A program made the translations under genes and the position numbers. DNA of 64,000 bases from Climacium dendroides (Eukaryota; Streptophyta; Bryopsida; Hypnales; Climaciaceae), in the NCBI GenBank assembly GCA_950106755.1, contig OX467082.1, forward strand, positions 26,412,001-26,476,000, given 5' to 3'. Positions within the stretch are counted from its first letter, which is position 1. Each line of letters starts with the position of its first letter. This document shows, one piece after another, positions 36,801 to 48,075 of this stretch. Under the pieces are notes generated by a model. That model searched no databases and was not told where the DNA came from. It worked only from the letters and a program-made list of their open reading frames with translations.

Positions 36801-39542
36801 AACTAATCAATTTTCTATACTCCTTGGCTGGTGGGTTCTCATGGCCAAAACTGGTCCTGAAATTGGATTCTAGGTTCTTTTAAGTTGGGGCTAAAAAATA
36901 GCAAGGTAGGATAGGTAGACAAAAACAAAAACAAAAATATAGACTCATGGCGCAAAATAGCCATTAGTAAATAAGACACTTAGTAAACACCTTCAAGTCC
37001 TTTTATAAGCTTCTAACTCATACTTACAACCTCATACTCGCTCAAGTTAGAGCTCTCTTCAACTAAGAACACAAATTGCAAAGAGAAAAATGAGTATATT
37101 GCTTAGATATTGAAGGAAGTAGGAGATAAGGATTAGAGGGGCTTCAAAAAATCTCATTGGCTACTCAAATGGGAGTTAGGTGTTGACGATTAGGTATTTA
37201 TTGAGTGTAAAAAGTCCCATTAAACCTCACCTTGGAAATTGGAGTAAGGGTAGTTGGAAGTTGGTAGTGCCATAAATACTTCAAGAGGAATAGTGTTTAA
37301 AGAGGAATTAGGAAAGAAAGAAGGAGAAGGGAGAATGGGAAGTTAGAGATAGAGGTTAGCTAGATTATAAAGACTTTGTACTAAAAAACAAACATATAAA
37401 AATATCAAGTGGTTGGCGAATTTCCACGAAGACAAAATGGTGGATGGAAAAGGATTAGGTTGAAGTTTTGACAACCTAATTAGGCACCTTAAATCTAAGG
37501 TAGGCCACTAATTCCCTCCTTTCCATTTAAATTGCTTTACTTAGCAAGTTTTAACACCTAAAGGACCAAACGACCTTTCTCGGCAACATAGCAATTTTGG
37601 GCAGCTCATTACAAATGGAATTTTTTATTTTTTTTCTTTGAAATTTTCACACAACATGTGCCCAAGGAGTAGCTTTAAGGCCTAAAAATTTTCATAACTT
37701 TTGATTGCATGGTTAAAAAGTTATTGTATGATATGTAGTTTTTAACATTCAACCGGGCAACAAAAAAACCTTCTTTAAAAATCACTTTAAAAAAAAATAA
37801 AAATTTGAAATTGTTTTTCTATATTTAATTATACATGGATATCTTTGAATCATTCCATTTTGATTAATGAGATGAAAGTTATGAGTTGTGGGTAGTTTGA
37901 AGGTAGTTATGGAATCTCCACTCTAAAATAAACTTCTAAGTCCTTTATTTAACTCAATTTTTAATATTTTTGGAAAAATAAATAAAAAACATTAGGTGTA
38001 GGTTGTTTATTACAACATTGAAACCATTGGTATTGGCATTTTTCAATTTCACAAAAGAATTGTTAACAGTTTAGAATTTTGAATCATTGTCTACTTCTTT
38101 TTACTTACTACTTTTTTCCTATATGTTGTACAATTCCAAATGATTTGAAAATTTTCAAGCATGTATCCAACTTGACTCCAAAAAAAAATCCAAAGAGTAA
38201 CCACCATTTTGGATATTTTTTCATATAAATGTGACCTTGTGAAGTATAGCTGCCCGGTTTTCCGCAGGGACTAAAAAAGGATATTTGTCACTTCAAACAC
38301 TAATATCTTGCAATCTACAGGGTGAAAATTTTTGAAATTGTTTCCACGTCTTTTCAAACTAGAGTACTATAAGAACCTATGGTTAGATGTGTCAAAAAAT
38401 ATTTTTTTGTCAAAAATTTGGTACTTGTACTAAAGATGGCAGTTTTGGTGAAAACATAATAAAAAAATTTAGGGGTTAATTAGGATCAAGGCCTAGGATC
38501 AAATCAGACCATTAAAAAAATCAAGTTAATTTTGGATTTAGAAACCTATAGAAGAAATCTAGAGGCTTCCAAAAATATAAATTAAGTAGAAATTGGAGTT
38601 AAAATGAAAAAGATATAGGTGGATGAAGTTTAGCATATAGATTGGATGAAAACCACCTAAAAATATCCAAATGGAACAAGATTAAGGAAACAAAAAATAA
38701 AAGTAAGTTAGAGACCAAAAGTGAGAGTACAAATTAGTTTTGAATTGTAAATCAATAGTAAGTAGTGGATGAAATTCAAAATACTATTTAGTAGTCAAAC
38801 TTCATCCTTCAATAACTTTCACTAAAATAGTCCAAATTAGAAGTGCTTTATTATTTTGGAAAGTAAAAATCAAAATCTTCAAGGAACAATTATAAAATAT
38901 CTAAAAATATTAATTGAATAAATGTAATACAATCCTTCAAAGAAATCAAGGGTTAACAAATTAGACTAAGGTTTACCAAGTAAGAACTTAGATTTAGAAT
39001 TAAATGGGAAGAACTTAGAGGAGTCTAGGACTAGTTTAAACATAGGAAAATATCCAAAAATTCAAAAGATAATGAGGGATGGAATTTAGATTAGGAAGTG
39101 GATGAAGTTAGTTGAAAATATTTTGTCCAAGCCCAAACTTGAAACTTAGTTAGAAGTTAGTAACCTAAGGCTAAGTTCTAAATTTCCAAATCATTTGAAA
39201 TAGAGAAGGTGTTCAAAAAAGTGGATGAAGTTTAGATAGTCTCTAAAAAGTAAATTTCATCCGTCTATATCTTTTGCTAAAAATGTTGGATTATTTTGTA
39301 ATTTAGGTTTTTAAAATTGCATAAAATTCTCTAGAATTTAGAGTTATTGAATTTAGATGAATATTTTAGTATGAAAAATATTATGAGATTGTCATTACAT
39401 CCATTCAAAAACTATGGTGGCCTAATTAGTTTAAATCAAGTAGGTTTATTTCTTGCAATTAGAGTAGATTTTCAGGATTATTTGATAAGTTTAGGGCACT
39501 TAAGTACTAAAAAATATCCATTGCTTGGAAGGCACAATGAAT
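33870..39542 (+). repeat. ~4.3-kb LTR-like unit H, copy 2, interrupted
   Basis: Direct repeat of 29279-33465, clearly diverged. It carries a TATA-like AAAAGTATAAAAAGGCACCC (about 34767), parallel to that of copy 1. It lacks ~370 bp present in copy 1 near 29440-29820. It is interrupted by a solo LTR at 35143-36406 and is cut at its right edge by the copia 5' LTR at 39543. Confidence 0.5.
35143..36406 (+). mobile_element. Solo LTR with 5-bp target duplication AAATT
   Basis: Begins TGTCGCAACCCTAG and ends CTCCTTGG-mirror ...AGGGATGTAACA (36395-36406). AAATT occurs immediately before (35138-35142) and after (36407-36411). The TG...CA ends plus 5-bp duplication are diagnostic of an LTR retrotransposon, and the TGT-RCAACCCT start is common in plant Gypsy LTRs. 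No internal genes are present, so the element was lost by LTR-LTR recombination. The host unit H continues on both sides ('gtactaac' / 'atactaac'). Confidence 0.8.
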
Positions 39543-39717
39543 TGTAGGATACATAGTTTAATACGTATATAGTATACTAGTTAATAAATTTAAATACAAA
39601 TCTAGTAGCCATGACTTTACACACACATATGTGACTGTTACGAACACCTTTTGGATAAGCCTTAAGAATGACAGTTGTCTTTTATTTCAATAATAATATA
39701 CAAATATTTTTCCAACA
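39543..39717 (+). mobile_element. Copia 5' LTR
   Basis: 175 bp, TGTAGGATACATAG...TTTTTCCAACA. It matches the 3' LTR at 54871-55049, roughly 85-88% identical by eye. It is immediately followed by a primer-binding site. No matching 5-bp target duplication: TGAAT before this LTR, TAAAC after the 3' LTR. Confidence 0.85.
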
Positions 39718-39730
39718 TGGTATCAGAGCC
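39718..39730 (+). promoter_or_regulatory. Primer-binding site, initiator Met tRNA type
   Basis: TGGTATCAGAGCC directly abuts the LTR end. This is the standard plant copia primer site complementary to initiator-Met tRNA and sets the element's orientation as plus. Confidence 0.9.
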
Positions 39731-39776
39731 ATAATGCACAACAATGTGTCATCCTTAGCCTAAATTAGAATGCTAA

Positions 39777-40052
39777 AATGAGGAAGAATCTCAAGTAGTT
39801 GAAATTCAAACTACACTACCATTCATAAATTTAAACCTCACAAATGCATTCTTTCAAATTGATGTAGACCCAATTCCGGATGAAGAAGATGAACAACATC
39901 TGGAATCAACACAAAACACATACAATATTAGTAATGCCCCTGCAACATACCTTGAAGCATTAGCTAATTTTGTTGAAAGTAACTTTGAGTATTTGGTTGA
40001 AGATTATATTGATGAATTTGAAATACAAGCAGTTTTAAGAGAAGGTTACTAA
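39777..40052 (+). pseudogene. Open leader frame upstream of copia gag
   Basis: 91 codons without a stop between the primer site and the gag ATG, ending at TAA 40050-40052. The product would be acidic (for example DVDPIPDEEDEQHLE). There is no in-frame ATG, so it may be a lost N-terminal gag extension, a small leader protein whose start decayed, or chance. Confidence 0.35.
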
Positions 40053-40053
40053 A

Positions 40054-40112
40054 ATGGTAACACATAAAATTGACATCAGTCATGTTCCTAAATTTGATAG
40101 AACATACTTTAA
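40054..40112 (+). pseudogene. Copia gag, N-terminal fragment
   Basis: ATG 40054 begins a frame ending in VPKFDRTYF, the conserved start of plant copia gag ('KFDGxNFxxWK'). It breaks at TTAA 40109-40112, where the 8.25-kb element is inserted. The frame resumes without loss after the second TTAA, at 48372. Confidence 0.8.
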
Positions 40113-40372
40113 CCCTTGAGTACCTAGCCCATGACCATGAGAAAGGAGGGTCCAACGATTTGCTTGCAATCAAATTGGCAGCACTATCGTGACTTTGCCA
40201 TCTACAGGATCTGACTATATAGAATGGTAGTTGAATGTCAGGGGATCATGTAGAGATTGATCACAAGTTTGGGCAGAGTCATTGGAGGGAGGTCATTTGC
40301 TAGCCTACCAACTTTGAGCAATTTATGACACCTAGGGGATCACGAAATTGGAGAATGAATGCAGATTTAGGA

Positions 40373-40638
40373 ATTTTTTGTTCATTTTTTAGACAATTTT
40401 TTCTTGTATAATATAGGAGTGTGAAAGTTATTTTTCAGTTCTACAATGTATTTTTTTACTTCAAAAATTTGTAACTAATTATTATTAACAAATAAAAATA
40501 TCAATAATTCAAAACGTAAACTTTCAAAGTAGAAAAATCTATTCATATTTTTTCATTTAATTTTATTAAAAATTCAAAAAGTATATAGGAGGTCCAAAGT
40601 TTTGTTTACATACTAACATCAAAAAAAGGAGAATGCAC
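40373..40638 (+). repeat. Fragment of the hAT-like element in the transposase
   Basis: Nearly identical to 10902-11177, running from AGGAATTTTTTGTTCATTTT to TGCACCCCCC. Only the right half of the 10621-11181 element is present, and the transposase C-terminus is missing at this junction. Insertion with deletion is therefore likely. The similarity to the other copy is high compared with other repeats here. Confidence 0.65.
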
Positions 40639-41470
40639 CCCCCAAGCATAGATGATCACCTATCTTCTGACCCAAAAGGGATGTGGGCAATCCAAATCGA
40701 TTCTCCTTGAAGGTGCCTATGGGCCAAATCCCCCACTTGTACAAGTCTTCAAACAACTTTGGGAATGTGAACCAGTTGTCACAAATGATGGTGTGCCCAA
40801 TACCCTCTAGTCCTATGGTCAATTCACATACAACTTGCTTGTCCCGCCCTTTATCTAAAACTCTTGATGCTCCTATATAGGGGAGAATGTTGTATATAAA
40901 CCGCGAGGAATTGCAAATTGCTGCAAAGAACTTGAAGCCATACTTTGTTGGGTTTATTGGCATATACTACCGAAATCTAGAGTAGTGGCCTTGATACACC
41001 ACCATAATCTCATTGCACGTGATGAACTTCTTTGAATTCTACAATGCCTTTCTCTTCGTAACAAAATTTGAAATAATCCACCTTACCTTCGCTAGTTTGT
41101 CAAAAGACGGTGACTTCCGGTCGGAAATGATGGTCTCATTATTCACAAGATGGAGGTATTGTAGTAAAGACTTAAAGCGATTTCATGTAAAAACTCGAAG
41201 AATTACATAGCAACACAGAAATTCAGCCCTCTTCTAGTAGTCTCTTATAGTGGGCATCAACTTTATACCCATGAGAATGCTGACCTCTACAAAGGCCGGT
41301 AATTCCATAAGGCATGTTAGAACCCAATGTAAGGCCCCGTTTGTCTGCCGAGAGTGTTGTTGTGTTGAGAGCGGTTTGCCTTGGGAAATCATGGGGATTC
41401 TGGTTGCAACTAGATATGATTTAGGAATGAAGGATGGTAAGTGAACTCGTCTCTTGCAAATCCAGTTCAC
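40619..41470 (-). pseudogene. piggyBac transposase (DDE_Tnp_1_7) catalytic core, decayed
   Basis: One frame, with four stop codons and no frameshift, runs from 41470 down to the hAT junction near 40639. Recognisable order: ILMGIKLMPTIRDY, FDKLAKVRWIISNF, NEIMVVYQG, YMPINPTKYGFKFF, then CDNWFTFPKLFEDLY and GTFKENRFGLPTSL. These match the piggyBac family pattern (DKLxKVRxxI; sVDExM; YMPxKPxKxGxK; DNxFTSxxL; GTxRxNRxGxP). The first catalytic Asp is Asn here (NEIM for DExM). The second (CDNWF) is kept. The third and the C-terminal Cys-rich domain are absent, replaced by a hAT fragment. Similarity upstream of about 41340 is unclear. The family cuts and pastes at TTAA, which fits the element's flanks. 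The protein is dead in this copy. Confidence 0.85.
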
Positions 41471-41668
41471 TAACGAGGATGATGAAGGTGAGTGAACTCT
41501 TCACCCGCAAATTCATCAACCAAATATAGAATGAGGTTTTAGGACAAGAAAGGTAAGTAACCTCGTCACTTGCAAATCCAGTCCACTAAAGAGGATGATG
41601 AAGGTGAGCGAACTCTTCACCCGCAAATTCATCAACCAAGTGTAGAATGATGTTGTAGAACAACAAAT
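41435..41668 (+). repeat. Two-unit tandem duplication, 117-bp unit
   Basis: The unit beginning GGTAAGTGAACTCGTC (41435) recurs at 41552. Both contain GAGGATGATGAAGGTGAG and CTTCACCCGCAAATTCATCA. It lies between the transposase and the family E repeat. No function seen. Confidence 0.7.
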
Positions 41669-43885
41669 TTTATTATTGTTCGTGAATCTTTGAACTTCGT
41701 CTTCAATCTTCAGTCAAATCTTTTAGTCTTCTGTTTTCAGTCTTCTGTCTTCAATATTCAAACTCTTCCTTGTTGGCCTATTATGTGGTGGCTCTATAAA
41801 GGTAAGGGTAAGGGTAGGTGATAAGAATCCACGGCCTTGGATGAGTAAAATGGGATGGCCAAACCACGAGTTGACCATCCGAAGGATTGGCTCTTAAATT
41901 TCAAACCCACGGTGACCAGGAAGCGCCTTTCACTAGTGGGAACAACAAATAAGATCGACTATATGGGTGATCAATCCCACTTCATCGCTATAAATACAAA
42001 ACGGGGCTAATACTGGATACCCACAGAGCCCGCAACTAGTTTACAATGCAAAATTGGAAAACAACAAGCCTCCAAATCCGGCTAGAAATAACAAGCCACA
42101 AGCCACAACATATGAGTCTTCAATCTTCATGTCTTCAAACCTCAATTCCAACTTCAAATCATCACTTCAAGTCTCCACCTCAACTCCAACTTCAAAGCTA
42201 AACTTTGAATGAACACCATTGTTGCTTCACAACTTCAAATGAAATGAATGATAGCTTTTTGGAAAGCCAATACAATTTCCTTCACTTCCTCCAAATATAA
42301 ACTCATTCCAATACTTTGACCAATATCTATGGCCGTTCAAGTTTTGGCCTCTAAAAGTGAGGGCAGTTGACCCTCCATCACTCCCACACTCATAACTTAC
42401 TCATTAATGCTTCAATAACATCGAATTATAGCTTCTTAAAAAGCTAACAAAATTTACTACATCCTTTTTAAACTCAAATCAAACTAACACTTTGTCCATC
42501 TTTCATGGCCACTCAAAGTTTCGGCCTCAAGAAAAGAAATGCGGCAGACCCTCCTTCACTTCTACATTCATATCTCACTCATAAAAGCTCCAAATAGAAT
42601 GAGTGGTATCTTCCTAGAAATTTAACTCAATTTCCTACACTTCCTCCAAATTTCATTATAAACCAAGAACTTGTCCGTCTTTTATGGTCGGTCAAAGTCT
42701 CTGCATCTTAATTTCAAAGGCAACAAACCTCCCTCCACTCAAACTAGCACAACTTTTGATTCACAACTTCAAATCAAGCAAGTGAGATCAATTTAGAAAG
42801 AAGACATCATGATACACAACTCCACTAAATTTCATTTCAAAATTCTCAAAACTCACAACACAATGGTCCCAAACATTCGGGTCCTTCCCTAAACTCACAA
42901 CGGGAGAGAAGATGAATAGTACCTACCTTTCTCTCCACCCTATCTTCACTCCAACCACACAAACAAGTGGGGTTAGCCCCTAACTCACTTCCAAAACTCC
43001 TCTAACAATAATCAAGCACTTATTTGGCCCCACAACTATCTCCTTATTTTTATTTTGAAGGAAATTCACTTCAAGTTCACCTAGAAGGCAACTACTTTTC
43101 AAATACAAAATTATTATAAAAAATCACTACAAATATGGAATGAAGAACTAAAACTCAACATACATCTATTAGAGGTAAAAAAACTAGAGGCCCAATCAAA
43201 ATATCATTCCATCTGCAAGAATTTGAGGATGCATTTGATAGTAGCAGCAACGTAATCTACGCGATCCGCCTTAGTTAAAGGGTTGACTGACCCTCTAACC
43301 ATCGTTGGTGATCACGACTCCCTTCGATAGGCCTCACCATGCAATAATACTATTCGTCGTTTAAACCTTCAAAACATCCCTCAAATATAACTTCACGGCT
43401 GCCGGGCTCAACACATCCAACCTACAATAGAATCACCAATGCTCGGGCGTCATGTTGAAGATTGCCGTGCCATTGTTTCTCCACGCGAAGTTGTTTTGGC
43501 GGTTGCGATGGCCCAACTTCGTCTTCTAGCCACCTATGTAGCAATGAAAGATCTAGTGGTTGTTGTGGCTGATCCAGCAATTGCGATAAAGGAAATTCAA
43601 ACTCTCACTCCGGTTGAGGTTCGTTATCTTAGAACTCAGAAAAAACCCTCCAATTCGACATAGTATAATCTAAATGATAAACAAAGAAAAATCAAATCAA
43701 ATGTGATGAAACTCTCAAGTGAATCTTTCTCTTTATAGTTGCTTGTAACAGCAAAGATAAAGCGTCACCTTGAAGCCATCTCAAATGACGTCATTTTTTT
43801 TATTACGTTATAAATATTGAAATCTATCTAAAATATATAGATGTACATATTTTTACATAGTGCTTGCATTTGCAGCACGACAACA
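41650..43885 (+). repeat. LTR-like repeat family E, copy 2
   Basis: Candidate ends TGTTGT (41651) and ACAACA (43880-43885) form a short inverted repeat, as in LTRs. A TATA box CTATAAATACAAAACGG lies at about 41992 in the plus direction. Four or more diverged units of ~180-190 bp follow ('cataactt...aaagctaac...ggtcaaagt', near 42210, 42400, 42575 and 42755). Related copies lie at 26410-28290 and 56980-58855. No target duplication was found, and the left end overlaps a tandem duplication, so boundaries are tentative. The 74-codon frame at 43439-43663 is unassigned. Confidence 0.45.
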
Positions 43886-44296
43886 TCATGTGCCTTGCTG
43901 AGATGCATACATGTTTGTTTGCTCAACCATCTGCTACAACACTCTGTCTTTAAAAATCAATTCAAAAAGTGCAGTGGAGGTTTCTTTCTCCGTCCAAATG
44001 GAGGCCACAAAATGACTTCCTGTTACCTAAGAGGGTGGTTTTTGGGCTCTACCAGAATCTGTCATGATATTGCATTTGGAAATCTAACTCGTCCAAGTCA
44101 TTGTTACCATCATAATAACCAATCTTGTGATGTAGGTTCACACTCTCTTCCTCTTATCCACTCTCAAAACTCGAGTACTCAATAGAGGAGGCATGACCAG
44201 CAAAGTCATGCCACTCAACTCTCTACTCAGACTCAAAAGTGTCCTCAAAAGTGGTGGGTGATGCACTTTGCTGGGGACGTGATGAAAGATTGGGTG
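43886..44296. other. Interior of piggyBac-like element, unassigned
   Basis: No recognisable domain; a 114-codon plus-strand frame has no motif. Confidence 0.35.
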
Positions 44297-44627
44297 CACT
44301 AGAACAAAATATAGTAAAAAAAACTGCATTCAAAATTGAGTGCGGTTCTTTTGTTCACGTTTCTGTTTGAGCGTGTAGTGGGCTATTAGCTTCTTTTGTA
44401 ATTTCTGATTGTGATTTTATAATTTTGGCAAGTGTAATATATCATTGGAAAGGTCTTTTCAATACCTTTTCAATGGTATATTACACGCCCTTAAATTTTA
44501 AAAATTGAAGTCGAAAATTTCAAAAGAAGCTGCCTACACATGTAATGGACCTACATAGAAATGTGGTCAAAAGAACCGCACTTGATTTTGAATGCGTTTT
44601 TTTTTACCATGTTTTGTTATAGTAGTG
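44297..44627. mobile_element. Foldback MITE with CACTA ends
   Basis: Starts CACTAGAACAAAATATAG; the reverse complement of the right end starts CACTACTATAACAAAACATGG. Long arms continue inwards (the block TGCGGTTCTTTTG and its mirror CAAAAGAACCGCA), giving ~330 bp that is almost wholly self-complementary. CACTA termini suggest the CACTA/En-Spm superfamily, but the 3-bp flanks (GTG and TGG) do not match. Confidence 0.6.
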
Positions 44628-46530
44628 TGGTCTTGCAAGGCTGGCACTGCAATGGGGATACGAGCTGCTCATCTAATGGCTGCGTGTAAAACTCCAGGAT
44701 CACGTCATTGTCTGAATTATGAAGATGATTTGAGGAGGGTCCTACCACATTTACTTTTCTAGCTGGTAATGCAGCCAAACCCTGAGGACAAGTTGAAGAG
44801 GGCCCTACCATATTTTCTTCCCTAGCTAGTAATGTAGCAACATCCAATTCACGGCAATCTACAACAAGGACCTTCCTCTTGCCTATGCTTCCTCTGAACA
44901 TGACAAAGTACAATTGCACACCTCACTTTGTCCAACGTTGATGTGGTTCACCAACAACCTCATGTAGACCTCCACAATGGGTTGGATCATAACTAAGAAG
45001 AGGCAATGATACAAAAACCACAAGTAGCAGCTGCTAGTAGTTCACAGTCCCGAAGAGCCTTTTAAGGCATAGCAAGAATTCTTGGGAGTCCCTGCTGTCC
45101 CACTCTACTTTTGGACTTTGACACTGAAGCCACTCCTGCATATGAATCAATGCCTCAAAAGTTGTCTCTAATCCTCTCATGGCGTGGGGGAGACCACTTC
45201 CACTCTACACAGACTCCTTGGTAGATCACTCAAAATGCAATGTTAGGCCTTGATTGGTGGAAGATGCAAAGGGGAGTTCATTCCTTGAAATGACATTACT
45301 CAAAATGTTGCGCATATTTGTCAAAAAAGACCTCAACTTACCTCAACTCACTTCCTACTTTTTTTTAATTTAGTTCCAAATGAATGAGAAAAGTAAAAGT
45401 AAGGTGAATTGAAGTAGACAAACCTCAAGGACACCTCAACTCACTTCCTACATTTTTTAGTTTAGTTCCAAATGAATGAGAAAAGTAAAAGTCTTATTCA
45501 TTCAAAAACTTATTTGACAAAACGCCTGGGTACTAATTGAGGTCGCAGCTTTGCACTATGGCTTCAATCTCACATGTATCATGACTAGTCTTACATGGCA
45601 TTGGAGGTTCGTGATTTCATGCCTGTTAAAAGAGTCATAATTTACATATAGGATGTGTGGGGATATGTAGACCATCATGTGATTTTGCAAAGGCAATAGT
45701 AATGCCAATCCAAAATTGGTGATGGTTGGTGGACCTACATGGGAGACAGAAGAAATTCAACAATCTGACTTGGCCAGCATATACAAAAAAATGCAAAAGG
45801 AAATGATCATGTGCAATCAAGTGTAATAAAATCGATCAAACAAACTAAAAAGATTTATGTCTTTCATTTCCTTGAGTGAACAATTACATGTGGTGAATTT
45901 GAATTGCGCGGGTTCTCTCACTATGAAAAATTCTGTCATAGCATGTGATTGCCTCAGCCAACCTATACATGCCGTGTCCCTACAACAACTTTTTCTTGGC
46001 CGCAGCCCCTATAGAGATTCTATCAAAGAAGGCTAATTGGAACCAAAATGCAATTGGTGGAAGTTCCCTGTTGAGTATTATGAATCACAACATTGACTTA
46101 CCAAACTCTTTCCTAAAATTGCGCTGAATTCACTACACCTTGTTCCACATTGTTGCCAAATTACCAAAGAAATGAACCAAACTCATTGGTTATGGTTGAT
46201 TTGCCACCTTTGCCGATGGTGGCCAAGCGATGAATTTGGAGAAAATGGTAGCTGAGCAATTGTACGCAGTCTTGTTGAAAACTGACTCCCCTAGTTCGTT
46301 GTTGAAGTGCCCCTTTTAGGTATACCATGCAAGAGATGCGTCGATCTAAGAGCATGAGGGGACTTGTAATGAAGCTTTATGGTAGGTAGAACCCAACCTA
46401 GGGGCGACCCCATCAATGACAAATTTGAATTCAGTTGCCCTTATGAACCTGAGTTCTCTCTCATTTTCAATCAACGAATTGCACCTCATCCACGCCTCAA
46501 ATCGCACAACCTTCTACGTGCCCATCCGAC
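44628..46530 (-). pseudogene. Coding-like islands inside the piggyBac-like element
   Basis: Minus-strand frames with protein-like composition: near 45200-45030 (EWLQCQSPKVEWDSRDSQEFL), 44919-44617 (with an internal repeat around NMVGPSS / NVVGPSS) and 46355-46161. Each is broken by stops. They could be upstream transposase exons, a second element-borne gene or captured host sequence. I recognise no family. A tandem duplication (unit ~85 bp, CTCACTTCCTAC...GAATGAGAAAAGTAAAAGT) lies at 45345-45492. Confidence 0.3.
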
Positions 46531-46534
46531 CCCT

Positions 46535-46780
46535 CTTGCTACCACATTGCCATCACCACCTTAGAATTCCTCAAGTCCCCTTGCCACCCCTCTATCTCTC
46601 CCTTGTCCTCACCCTACTACATTGCCATTACCATCTTGGAATTCCTCAAGTCCCCTCGCCGTCCCTCTAGCTTTCCCTCGTCCTCACCCTTGGGTTGCTA
46701 CATTGCCATTACCACCTTGGAATTCCTCAAGTCCCCTCACCACCCCTCTAGCTTTCCCTTGTCCTCATCCTTACGATGGA
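46535..46780 (+). repeat. Minisatellite, ~75-bp unit, about 3 copies
   Basis: Each unit holds ACATTGCCATNACCANCTTGGAATTCCTCAAGTCCCC-like blocks followed by a CT-rich stretch (CCCTCTAGCTTTCCC). It generates several overlapping Pro/Ser-rich open frames (46379-46930) that I regard as artefacts of the repeat. The following 46950-47200 is also CT-rich with a diverged ~75-bp duplication. Confidence 0.7.
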
Positions 46781-47507
46781 ACAAGGAAATTTAGGACCCC
46801 CTCTTCTCCCAAAACCGCCCCTCTTCCTTTACTTCACCCTCGCCCTACAATGTTGGGATGGTCTCCATTTGTTGTGCATGACTCGTCCCCAACCCTTGTC
46901 CTTGCCCTTGCGGTAGAATTCCTTGGATAATTCCAATCTTTGGAGCCTAATTTTGTCTCTAAGCAATTTCGGTTCCCTCCCCATATGATTGCAAAAGTTC
47001 ATTCAAATCCAAACCCGGCCTAATACAGCCTTCCCTTTGTAATTGTGTTGTACTCCCTTCCCTCCTGCACCCTCCGCAGCCTTGAGGCCTCCCTTCCCTA
47101 CCTAGCGCGACTTGAGCCTTTGCCGCGCCCTTCATAGCCCTACGGCCCCCTTCCTCCCTTTCCTACCCAATGTGACTCAAGCCTTTGCCATGCCCTCACC
47201 TCACAAGCAATTCATGGAGAATTGGCCCCACTGCCGCAATCTTGCAAGGGGCATATGTGAGCCCTTGTCCCTCGGAGTCCTTGGCACCTTCTGCAAATTG
47301 TGTAAGGGGACCTTCGAATTGATGTTGGTCCTCTATCACTGCTATTATTGAGTCTTGTCTCCCACGCATCGCCTCGCCAACAACATCGTTCTCATAATTA
47401 TTGGGCCACCATTTGGTCTAAATGAAATGGTTGTTAATTGGTGGCAGATTGGCTACATGTCCCTCCAGGATCTTGTCAAACACACCCAAAATTCAAAAAC
47501 AATGTCT

Positions 47508-48075
47508 CTAAAGAAATTCTTCTTGCAAATACTTTTTGAATCGTTGAACCTGCTCATCGTTGGCATTGTAGTGCTCATTTGTCCATCCTTCCAGTGTTGC
47601 TTCAATCGCTAGTACTTTGTCACTTGTGGCCTTTGGTACAACTGTTTGCATACCCTCCATGTACTTCCGCCATGTCTCCTCCATTGGCACATCTTTGTCT
47701 ACGCCTTCCACCACAGCATGTCCAAGCGCAGCCCCACTCAGCACTCGCAATGTCTATCCCATCCGCACTCCCTGCAATGATGCCGTCAAGCGTACCAACA
47801 AAACCTTTAAAATTTTGGTGCCACAATTTTGCACACCAATGTGGCTACTCATCCCCTCTACTTCACAACTCTCTTTTGTCCCCACTTTAGGAAATGGAGC
47901 ACATTCTTCCATCAAATCTAAAGTGTTGATGAATACCCAATACAAACAAACTCCAAAACATTGCCAAAGGATCTATCAGCACCCATACTCCAATCCCCCC
48001 TCCACTCTCACACGCTTTGTCGCAATAAAAAATCCAACGCAAAGTCCAAGTTTGAGGACACCCCTCTCTAATCAT
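47508..48075 (-). pseudogene. Coding-like minus-strand frame, unknown
   Basis: Two open stretches in the same frame, separated by one stop (47945-47754 and 47750-47508), encode about 145 residues ending with a charged, helix-prone region (EETWRKYMEGMQTVVPKATS and then DEQVQRFKKYLQEEF). No family recognised. It lies near the right end of the 8.25-kb element, where an N-terminal transposase exon or a cargo gene could sit; that is inference. Confidence 0.3.

Noticed and set aside
46379..46930. Overlapping Pro/Ser-rich open frames
   Set aside because: Produced by a ~75-bp minisatellite; the frames overlap one another and lack any domain.
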